Assembly (NCBI GenBank): GCA_000934455.1
Contig: KN886206.1
Coordinates: forward strand, 13,654-39,680
Direction of reading: 5' to 3'
Length of the DNA stretch: 26,027 nucleotides
From: Apostichopus parvimensis
Lineage: Eukaryota; Echinodermata; Holothuroidea; Aspidochirotida; Stichopodidae
The notes beneath the pieces were generated by a model, which was given only the letters and a program-made list of their open reading frames with translations, was not told where the DNA came from and ran no database searches. Every line of letters starts with the position of its first letter. Position 1 is the first letter of the stretch. The position numbers were made by a program, and so were the translations under genes. Positions 9,050-18,300 of this stretch are shown piece after piece.

Positions 9050-10339
9050 TTAGTTACCATGAAACAAGAGTAGAAACTGAGGGAAGGCAGAGATCCAGTT
9101 TCTGTTTATTTTACTACAGATAGAATGAGATCGCTGTGGAACCAGTCAGCAGTGTTGCAAGTACTATATATTGAATATGTATATGGTATTTAAATATTCA
9201 TGATAATACAATGATTCCTCTCAAGATAGTCAGAGCTAACACAGCAAATAAGATATGCAAATGTCTCCTCCAAGAGATCTTCCAGCTAACACTGGTTGTG
9301 TCCATAAATCAAACCTGTTGAAATCATGCTACTGCATGCAAAGAAAGAAAGAAAGATATGAGAGAAATTATAACAGCATTTGTGCTTAACTCTAGTGTTC
9401 AATCTAGGAATTCTCATCATAAAAGCATTTATTTGATCAACTTGTCAATGCTATGCCATACCAATGATCCTATTAGAATCTAGCTCGGTAGCTGAACTGT
9501 TGAAACTTCAATAATTTAGTGTACTGTTAAAAAGTGGAACTTTGAACTTGTGATTATAACAAACATGAACATGTGTTTAGTGTGATGAAATGTTGAGCAA
9601 TTGGAAATATTATTTACCACTTGCTGATTAAACATCATTTGGTGAGGAACTGTAGAAAGGCATTTTAGTTTAAATAAATTACAAGCTTGATACTTGAAAA
9701 TGCTAAAGTGCAAAAAAACATCTGCTTCAAGGGGTTTCACTTTCCACAATTCTGTTAATGAAATGTGTTAATATAGAATCCACTGTTTTCATGACTCGAG
9801 TCTCAACTTATTCTGACTTGACTCAAGTCTCCAGCTTTGGTGAGTTGACTCGGATGACTCAAGTCATGTCCTAACTTCGAGGTTGAAACAAAATTTTGAC
9901 TGGAGTCATAAAAGTAAATAAATTACTATTACATATCAACACTGTACTGGCAGACTATAATGTCACAACAGCAATTTGGTATAATAAATAGTCACACCTG
10001 CTTGTCAGCAACATGCTTACCAGTGCACCATGCACTATTATTACTTTATTTGAATATCCTTGATTCTGTCAGTTGCTTCATTGTTTTCTTATTTAATGAA
10101 CTAGTACTCTATTGTTGTGCATCTGACAAAATGTGAAATAAAACTTATATTTTACATGCTAAAAATAATAAAGTTTTCATTGTTATGACTTTTTATTCTT
10201 ACATGAACTCTGACAACTGTGTTTCAGGAAGGCAATCCGATGATCGCACGGTTTTTAGTTTCGATGATAATCGTAACCTTTGCATTCATGATGCGTGTGC
10301 ATGTATGTATGGTGTGTGTGGGTGCGTTTGTGAAACCCA
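9050..10339 (+). other. GPAA1 3' UTR and downstream DNA
   Basis: Non-coding sequence after the stop. AATAAA hexamers at 9673-9678 and 10137-10142 are candidate poly(A) signals; the second is followed by another AATAAAG and T-rich sequence and looks the better one. A short GAAA microsatellite lies near 9340-9355. The block is repeated at 13197-14486 with scattered substitutions. Confidence 0.55.
9790..9868. repeat. GACTC/GAGTC foldback cluster
   Basis: CATGACTCGAGTC at 9790-9802 and GACTCAAGTCATG at 9856-9868 form inverted arms that match at 12 of 13 positions. Between them lie further GACTTGACTCAAGTC and GAGTTGACTCGG words, so the 79 bp can fold on itself in several registers. TGACTC resembles the half-site of bZIP/AP-1 factors, but a self-complementary simple repeat is the safer reading. 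The same block recurs at about 13937-14015. Confidence 0.6.
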
Positions 10340-10340
10340 G

Positions 10341-10880
10341 CTTGAAAACAAGATATCTCAAGAAGGGAAGGTCAGACCAATTTCATATTTGGTTTGTAGA
10401 AGAACCACATTGAGTATAAGAAAGCTATTGTTTTTGGTAGAGGTCATTTGGGGTCACTAGAGGTCAAATTGTGAAAATCTTGTAAACACAATATCTCAAG
10501 AAGGGAAGCTTGGGCCAACCTCATATTTAGTACAAGTAGTCTGTTGTTTTTGGTGGAGGTCGAAGTACATAGGGTCACCAGGGGTCGAATTGTTAAAACC
10601 TTGTAAACATGATATCTCAATATGGCAAGCTTGGGCAGATCTCATACTTGGTATGAAAGTGTCTAACATTGAGTACAAGAAGCCTATTGATTTTGGTGGA
10701 GGCCATTTGGGGACAACAGGTCAAATCGTGAAAGCCTTGTTAACATGATATTGCAAGAAGGGAACCTTGGACAGATCTCATATTTGTTTTGTAGATGTAC
10801 CATATCAAATGTTATATTTAGTATGTTCATGTATCTATCACATTTAGTACAAGAAGACTGTTGTTGAGGTCAATGGTAAC
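10341..10880 (+). repeat. Diverged tandem repeat, four units of 121-145 bp (first version)
   Basis: Units start with CTTGTAAACA (or a variant) at 10341, 10479, 10600 and 10736 and are 138, 121 and 136 bp long; the fourth is degenerate. Each carries ATATCTCAAGAAGGGAAG, then CTCATATTTGGT, then a CATTGAGTACAAGAAG block, then TTTTGGTGGAGGTC, then GGTCACCAGGGGTCAAAT. Weaker traces continue to about 11480 (AGGTCAAA and CATGTAAACATGAT words at 11216-11360). No protein is encoded: open frames here are not kept between units or between the two versions of the locus. Confidence 0.75.
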
Positions 10881-11970
10881 ATCAGGACAGCCTGTATCAT
10901 TTCGAATTTATTGTTGTCACATCACACTGCTTTTCACTGTATTACTAAGATCAAGTATGTTGTACACCCTCACTATACATTATGTCAGATTCATGAAGAA
11001 AACTGCTCATGTTACATCATCGAAATCACGATGCAGTTTGCATTATGGTTAATCTATGGGATAGAGATGGTGTGTGTGTGTGTGTGACACCTTGACTTGT
11101 AGACAAAACTGAAAAAGAACAAGGTGGATAAACCTCATACTTGATATGAAGATTCTCAGCTGTGGATAAAAGAACCCTGTTGAAACTGGAAATGGAAGGT
11201 CATTGGAGATAGACAGAGGTCAAAGTGTGCAAACACAAATAGCATAAGTTTCATGTTCTTCATATTTGTTATCTAGACCCACTTTGGTGGGTTGAAGAAC
11301 CAGATTGAACTTGGTGATGAAAGGTCAACAAAGGTCAAACTCTGAAAATCATGTAAACATGATACCTGCAAAAATAAAGTTTAGATGAACTTTCATACTT
11401 TGTAAGTAGTTACACCGTAGTACAAATACTCTATTGTGTCAATAGAGGACAAAGGTTGAAAACCTTGTCAACATGATAAGTCAGTCTAAAAGTTGACATG
11501 TATGCCCAAATGAGTGCACTCAAAAGTCTTATTTGAGAGATGGCAATTAATTGTGGTTGGCTTTCTATTTACTAATTTAAAGACTAAATTGACACCACAG
11601 TGCCTAGTGCATATTTCTTGTGGCAAGGATTCACTATTAAAGCCTGTTGGCTTTCTGTTTTATTTTCACCTCGACAGCTGACCGTATAGTTCAAGGCGTT
11701 CTCTCATGCATCTATTGATCAAATTGGGATTGATCATGTCGCCAATATGAGTTGTGGAGCCATGGTGTGATTGCACTGACAAACTGTCAAATTTTGAGTA
11801 ACCTCCGTGAAATTTCAAAAGAAAGAGCCATAAGAAAGTTTTACATAGCTTGCAGACAGTTGGGGACCTTGCAGTTTTGAATAAATGTTATACATATAAT
11901 GATTCTCAGTATGTACTACATCACAGGCAAAAAGCAAATTTCAAACTTTTTAAGTTCAGGATCAACCCAG
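10881..11970. other. Non-coding region with degenerate repeat traces
   Basis: No gene is seen. A (TG)n microsatellite lies at about 11070-11086, and degenerate copies of the upstream tandem unit occur between about 11100 and 11480. The last 70 bases, ending GTTCAGGATCAACCCAG, recur intact at about 16293-16362, after which the second version carries on into unique sequence. Confidence 0.55.
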
Positions 11971-12130
11971 NNNNNNNNNNNNNNNNNNNNNNNNNNNNNN
12001 NNNNNNNNNNNNNNNNNNNNNNNNNNNNNNNNNNNNNNNNNNNNNNNNNNNNNNNNNNNNNNNNNNNNNNNNNNNNNNNNNNNNNNNNNNNNNNNNNNNN
12101 NNNNNNNNNNNNNNNNNNNNNNNNNNNNNN
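11971..12130. other. Assembly gap, 160 N
   Basis: Unsequenced scaffold gap. Sequence left of it equals the end of the second version of the block (16362), and sequence right of it equals position 7984 onward. Any open frame read across the N is meaningless. Confidence 0.99.
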
Positions 12131-13196
12131 CTTGACACACACTGAATTGAGGGACCATTATGGAATCAGGTACACGTCAAAGACCATGCTTTCCAACATG
12201 CTACGTCAAGCCTCTGGCAAGCCGCACGGCATCCATGGACTGTTCCTTCGGTATGGAATCCCTGCTCTGACTCTTCATGGCATACCCAGTAACAGTAACA
12301 AAGGTGATCAAAGCCACAGCATCGGCTATATCCTGGAAGGAATATTTCGCAGCGTCAACAACTTACTTGAACGATTTCACCAGTCTTTTTTCTTCTATGT
12401 TCTACCTGAAACCAAGAAGTATGTTTCTATTGGCCTGTACATGATTCCTATGGGTATGCTGTTGGTCATACCTACCATCCAAGCTCTTGCACTGTGGTTT
12501 CTTCTAGGCCGGAAGTCAAATGATATCAACAAGGACGAGCCCATCGGTGAGGAACCCAAGGGGCAACATCATTATGTCATACCTGTATTAATAGGAGTTC
12601 ATGTCTGTGGTCTGCTGCTATATCTCAGTCCAGAGTTTTTCGTCATCAACTTCAGTTCATACTTTGGTCTCCCTCCTACAGAGGCTCTGGTGACTGGGTT
12701 AGGAGCTGTCTTTACTGGTATAACCTTATTACAAGTGACAAGTAAAAGACACAACTCAGATGTTAACACTGATAAAGATGTCAAGAGAAAGTGGATGCTT
12801 CTTAAATGTTATGCTCTGGTGTGGCAAGCCATTAGTCTTCTTGCACTTTCTATGATAAATTTCTCCTTTGCTTTCTTAGTTGGAGTTTTCACTATACCAG
12901 TGTTTGTACTTTGCCAACCTCATCATAATTTTATGTTATCGGGTCTCTATAAGTTACTGTTACTGCTGGTTTCCCCTCCTGCTATATTATTCCTGTTAAT
13001 TGCTGTTCATAACCACATCTTCCATGGGCAGACCCTTTCATTAGATTTGTTCGTGAGTGCCGGTAACACCGCCCTCAACTCTATCCCGCAGGCCGTTATC
13101 GATCAGTACATTTTAAATGACTGGACATTTGCAGTCGTCTGTTTGGTTCTCTTCCCGAGCTGGCAGATGTTTTGGATTTGTTCAGCAGTAAAATGA
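12131..13196 (+). CDS. GPAA1: GPAA1, second version, 5' part missing at the gap
   Basis: Codons 274-627 of GPAA1 are present with the same stop codon. In the translated sequence the only difference from the intact gene is residue 488, Glu in the first version (GAA at 8627) and Lys here (AAA at 12774). The reading frame is fully open, so nothing points to decay as a pseudogene. The missing first 273 codons would need about 820 bp plus a promoter, far more than the 160-base gap if its size is right. The simplest reading is that this is the other allele at the start of the next contig, not a second gene. If it is a real paralogue, it would be a very recent one and 5'-truncated. Confidence 0.85.
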
Positions 13197-14487
13197 TTAG
13201 TTACCATGAAACAAGAGTAGAAACTGAGGGAAGGCAGAGATCCAGTTTCTGTTTATTTTACTACAGATGGAATGAGATCGCTGTGGAACCAGTCAGCAGT
13301 GTTGCAAGTACTATATATTGAATATGTATATGGTATTTAAATATTCATGATAATACAATGATTCCTCTCAAGATAGTCAGAGCTAACACAGCAAATAAGA
13401 TATGCAAATGTCTCCTCCAAGAGATCTTCCAGCTAACACTGGTTGTGTCCATAAATCAAACCTGTTGAAATCATGCTACTGCATGCAAAGAAAGAAAGAA
13501 AGATATGAGAGAAATTATAACAGCATTTGTGCTTAACTCTAGTGTTCAATCTAGGAATTCTCATCATAAAAGCATTTATTTGATCAACTTGTCAATGCTA
13601 TGCCATACCAATGATCCTATTAGAATCTAGCTCGGTAGCTGAACTGTTGAAACTTCAATAATTTAGTGTACTGTTAAAAAGTGGAACTTTGAACTTGTGA
13701 TTATAACAAACATGAAAATGTGTTTAGTGTGATGAAATGTTGAGCAATTGGAAATATTATTTACCACTTGCTGATTAAACATCATTTGGTAAGGAAATGT
13801 AGAAAGGCATTTTAGTTTAAATAAATTACAAGCTTGATACTTGAAAATGCTAAAGTGCAAAAAAACATCTGCTTCAAGGGGTTTCACTTTCCACAATTCT
13901 GTTAATGAAATGTGTTAATATAGAATCCACTGTTTTCATGACTCGAGTCTCAACTTATTCTGACTTGACTCAAGTCTCCAGCTTTGGTGAGTTGACTCGG
14001 ATGACTCAAGTCATGTCCTAACTTCGAGGTTGAAACAAAATTTTGACTGGAGTCATAAAAGTAAATAAATTACTATTACATATCAACACTGTACTGGCAG
14101 ACTATAATGTCACAACAGCAATTTGGTATAATAAATAGTCACACCTGCTTGTCAGCAACATGCTTACCAGTGCACCATGCACTATTATTACTTTATTTGA
14201 ATATCCTTGATTCTGTCAGTTGCTTCATTGTTTTCTTATCTAATGAACTAGTACTCTATTGTTGTGCATCTGACAAAATGTGAAATAAAACTTATTTTTT
14301 ACATGCTAAAATAATAAAGTTTTCATTGTTATGACTTTTTATTCCTACATGAACTCTGACAACTGTGTTTCAGAAAGGCAATCCGATGATCGCACGGTTT
14401 TTAGTTTCGATGATAATCGTAACCTTTGCATTCATGATGCGTGTGCATGTATGTATGTGTGTGTGTGGGTGCGTTTGTGAAACCCAG

Positions 14488-15205
14488 CTTGAAAACAAGT
14501 TATCTCAAAAAGGGAAGGTCAGACCAATTTCATATTTTGTTTGTAGAAGAACCACATTGAGTACAAGAAACCTATTGTTTTTGGTAGAGGTCATTTGGGG
14601 TTACCAGAGGTCAAATTGTGAAAATCTTGTAAACACAATATCTCAAGTAGGGAAGCTTGGGCAGACCTCATATTAAGTGTATAGAAGTACCACATTGAGT
14701 ACAAGAAGTCTATTGTATTTGGTGGAGGTCAAGGGTCGTTTGGGGTCACCAGGGGTCAAATTGTGAAAACTTTGTAAATACGATATTTCAAGAAGAGAAC
14801 CATGGGCAGACCTCATTTTTAATGTGTATAAGAACCACATTGAGTACAAGGAGCCTATTAGTTTTGGTGGAGGTCAACGTTCATTTCGGGTCACCAGGGG
14901 TCAAATTGTTAAAACCTTGTAAACATGATATCTCAATATTGCAAGCTTCATAGGCAGATCTCATACTTGGTATGAAAGTGTCTAACATTGATTACAAGAA
15001 AGCTACGGATTTTGGTGGAGGCCAAAGGTCATTTGGGACAACAGGTCAAATCGTGAAAGCCTTGTAAACATGATATTGCAAGAAGGGAACCTTGGACAGA
15101 TCTCATATTTGGTTTGTAGATGTACCATATCAAATGTCATATTTAGTGTGTTCATGTATCTATCACATTTAGTACAAGAAGACTTGTTGAGGTCAATGGT
15201 AACAT
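14488..15205 (+). repeat. Diverged tandem repeat, five units of 138-145 bp (second version)
   Basis: Units begin at 14488, 14626, 14771, 14916 and 15061, with lengths 138, 145, 145 and 145 before the degenerate last unit. The first version of the block has four, one of them a shortened 121-bp unit. The regular 145-bp length suggests this is the fuller state and that the other version lost about one unit by unequal exchange or slippage. Confidence 0.75.
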
Positions 15206-16509
15206 CAGGACAGCCTGTATCACTTTGAATTTATTGTTGTCACATCACACTGTCCTTCACTGTATTACTTAGATCAAGTATGTTATACACCCTCACTATT
15301 CAGTATGTCAGATTCATGAAGAAAACTGCTCATGTTACATCATCAAAATCACGATGCAGTTTGCATTCTGGTTAATCTATGGGATGGAGATGGTGTGCAT
15401 GTGTTTGTGTGTGCATGTATGTGTATGTGACACCTTGACTTGTAGACATGGTAACTGAAAAAGAACAAGGTGGATGAACCTCATACTTGATATGAAGATT
15501 CACAGCTGTGAATAAAAGAACCCTGTTGAAACTGGAGGTGGAAGGTCATTGGAGATAGACAGAGGTCAAAGTCTGCAAACACAAATAGCATAAGTTTCAT
15601 GTACTTCATATTTGTTATCTTGATCCCTTTGGTGGGTTGAAGAAAACCTGATTGAACTTGGTGATGAAAGGTCAACATAGGTCAAACTCAGAAAATCATG
15701 TAAACATGATGCCTGCAAAAATAATGTTTAGAGATAACTTTCATACTTTGTTAGTAGTTTCACCTTAGTACAAATACTCTATTGTGTCAATAGAGGACAA
15801 GGTTTCAAAACCTTGTCTACATTTTATTAAGTCAGTCCAAAAGTTTGACGTGTATGCCCAAATGAGTGCATTCGAAAATCTTATTGAGAGATGGCAATTA
15901 ATTGCGGTTGGCTTTCTATTTACTAATTTAAAGACTAAATTGACACTAATTTTAATTTAGCAGTCAGAAGATGCATGATTTTAAGACCACAGTGCCTAGT
16001 GCATATTTCTTGTGGCAAGGATTCACTATTAAAGCCTGTTGGCTTTCTGTTTCATTTTCACCTCAACAGCTGACTGAATAGTTCAAGGCGTTCTCTCATG
16101 CATCTATTGATCAAATTGGGATTGATCATGTCGCCAATATGAGTTGTGGAGCCATGGTATGATTGCAGTGACAGATTGTCAAATTTCGAGTAACCTCCAT
16201 GAAATTTCAAAAGAAAGAGCCATAAGAAAGTTTTACATAACTTGCAGACAGTTGGGGACCTCGCAATTTGAATAAATGTTATACATATAATGATTCTCAG
16301 TATGTACTACATCACAGGCAAAAAGCAAATTTCAAACTTTTTAAGTTCAGGATCAACCCAGATAGTTACCTAGCTATGTTAATACATAAATATGAAGGTA
16401 TGTATATTGTACACACAGAGCTTTGAATGTGCCAAACCTAAGTGTCATAATTAGGTAGGTAGGTTCTCATCTAGCCATTGATACACTTTGGCGTTTTAGA
16501 TTTACTTGG

Positions 16510-16641
16510 CCTATTCATAACTTCAACTCTATTGTTTCCAACGGCAAAACCAGCCTGAAAGCAGTTATTGCACTTTTATTACAAGACAACACATAAGGGC
16601 TCTAAGGTTAAACTGCTTTTAAAGTTTCCATTGAATGAGTT
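16510..16641 (+). repeat. Imperfect direct repeat, copy A (132 bp)
   Basis: Shares CCTATTCATAACTTCAACTC, TTGTTTCCAAC, CAAAACCAGCCT, ATTACAAGACAACACA and TTGAATGAGTT, in the same order, with copy B starting 149 bp later. The spacer is only 17 bp, so this is a local tandem duplication. Confidence 0.75.
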
Positions 16642-16658
16642 TACTTGTCTAAACATGA

Positions 16659-16872
16659 CCTATTCATAACTTCAACTCTCTTGTTTCCAACAGCAAAACC
16701 AGCCTTTGAAAGTACACCCTGTTCCCCATGAAGCATTTTCTCTAAAGTAGATGTTCAGTTATTTTATGTATAGTTAATATTTATTGTAATATTATTACAA
16801 GACAACACACGATAGCTCTAAAAATGGCTAAAGAAAAAGTTAAATGCGTGTAAGGATTCCGTTGAATGAGTT
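16659..16872 (+). repeat. Imperfect direct repeat, copy B (214 bp)
   Basis: Longer partner of copy A. The extra ~80 bp lies between CAAAACCAGCCT and ATTACAAGACAACACA and is AT-rich, so one copy gained or lost an internal segment after duplication. No coding potential is seen. Confidence 0.75.
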
Positions 16873-18263
16873 GTGACCGTAAAACAGCAGTGCGCCACAC
16901 TTTTGACAATTCCGTGTTGCGATATATCGGTGGCGCTTTTCAAGTTTAATCCTTTAGCATGCAGTGGCAATTGCTCGACGAGTTACCCTACTTTTCGTAC
17001 ACGCTAGCAGACAGAGGTAGATACATAAGGTCATGTATTTTTCTTCAAAATTAACCAGTCAGCCAATCAAACTTGCTCATATTCTAAAACAAAGAATAAA
17101 TAAATAAATGAAAAAAGAAAGAAAGAAGCAGAAAATTCATACTTCCAAGAGTTTGTGATAATACAAGTATTAAATTGTGACCATCTTTGTGGTAGTATAT
17201 TTGGTCACATTGACGGCTATGTGTAATAATGCTGTACTGTATGTTTATTTTGGTAAAACTAGAGGGGAGCGGAAACTGTGGAGGAAGGCCACATCTTGGG
17301 GAGATTGTGTTCGTATGCAGCGTGTTTGAAAGTATACAGTACCTTGCTTAAGTTTATTTTCTTCGTCTACGCCCGCCGAATCTAGATACGTTCAAGAAGT
17401 ACTTCCCCCCAAAACAGAAGATAAGCTACGACCCTGCTCTCCGTAATGGGACATTTGAACATGCAGCTCAACAATGACGTACCGTATAAAGGTCGTCCCA
17501 TTTACAAATTGTATAATAATTGGAGCAAAACTGAACATTGTTTGGCAGTCGCCTGAGGCTTTAACAAACTTTAGTGGCTAAATAAAGGCAAGACGCGCGC
17601 AGTGACGGAGTCCAGATTGACATCGTCGTCATATCATCATCATATTCATCATCACTCGATTGGCAAGGAGGAGGAAGGAACGGGAAAGTGAAGATCGGTT
17701 ACCCAACAGCAGATCACTTTCATAACTTCTTTTCGCCTATCATTATTGCAAGTTCAACCTACCATAGCCATAAGTGTTCCATGCACAAACTGGTCGTCAC
17801 CGTGTGTGCCTCTAATATGGGTACAATCAATACAGTGCGACGATGTGAACTATTACTTTTTGACACAAAATCACAGTATGTCCACATTTCAATATAAGAA
17901 ACAAAATCCATACATCTTACAATTAACTTACATATAGCATAAAGAGAAAAACTTATTATTACACGTAATCGCTTTGGATATATTAATAAAGGCACTACGT
18001 GGGTCGAGATTTCATTACAATCACACAGTCACAGTTCAGTAGGTCTGTACTGGAGAAAATTATTTTGTGCAACTTTCAGTGGATTATCACATACGTAAGG
18101 TCTATGTAGGAAAGCCTATCCTAATCTATGACTCAGTATGCTAGTCACTTTGCCAGTACAGTAGAAACGACGGCGTTACTGTTATATGTCTGAAAGTAAG
18201 TGAGGTTAGAGAACAAGAACACTGGTTTGAATCAACGTCTCGAATCAAAACAATCGTGGAGAA
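16873..18263. other. Intergenic region upstream of the DM13 gene
   Basis: No gene is supported. A (CAT)n-like patch lies near 17624-17658. CpG-containing patches occur at 16910-16990 and 17590-17630. The promoter and 5' UTR of the DM13 gene should lie in the last few hundred bases, but I cannot place a core promoter. Short open frames at 17688-17995 on both strands overlap each other and have no recognisable features. Confidence 0.45.
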
Positions 18264-18300
18264 ATGGATTGCCAAGTGATTATATTCTTGGCTTTGTTCG
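18264..18300 (+). CDS. DM13 gene exon 1 (signal peptide)
   Basis: Twelve codons from ATG in GAAATGG context, then one base of the next codon, then donor GTAAGA at 18301. The peptide MDCQVIIFLALF is a hydrophobic signal-peptide core. Joining to 19937 completes an Ala codon (G+CT). This exon is short, so its assignment rests on phase, donor quality and the need for a signal peptide. Confidence 0.7.

Larger units (their letters stand above)
7984..11970 (+). repeat. First version of duplicated block (GPAA1 3' half and downstream)
   Basis: This block matches 12131-16362. There are no indels through the GPAA1 stop codon (constant offset 4147). Afterwards indels accumulate to a final offset of 4392. 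The block stops exactly where the run of N begins. Confidence 0.9.
12131..16362 (+). repeat. Second version of duplicated block
   Basis: Matches 7984-11970 from the first base after the gap. It is 245 bp longer. About 178 bp of the excess comes from one extra tandem unit and longer neighbouring units near 14626-15060, about 41 bp from an indel at 15947-15987, and the rest from TG runs and small indels. Substitutions are rare in coding sequence and more frequent outside it, for example ACAGATAGAATG against ACAGATGGAATG just after the stop. Homology ends at CAACCCAG (16362); unique DNA follows. Confidence 0.9.

Noticed and set aside
10341..10880. A CRISPR-like or satellite array
   Set aside because: The units are 121-145 bp, diverged along their whole length and have no identical short repeats with unique spacers; the genome is eukaryotic.
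11850..13196. A 448-codon open frame covering the gap and the second GPAA1 version
   Set aside because: It reads through 160 N and joins unrelated upstream sequence to the GPAA1 C-terminus; only 12131-13196 is supported.
17688..17995. Small genes on both strands upstream of the DM13 gene
   Set aside because: Three short frames overlap on both strands without recognisable motifs, signal peptides or splice support.
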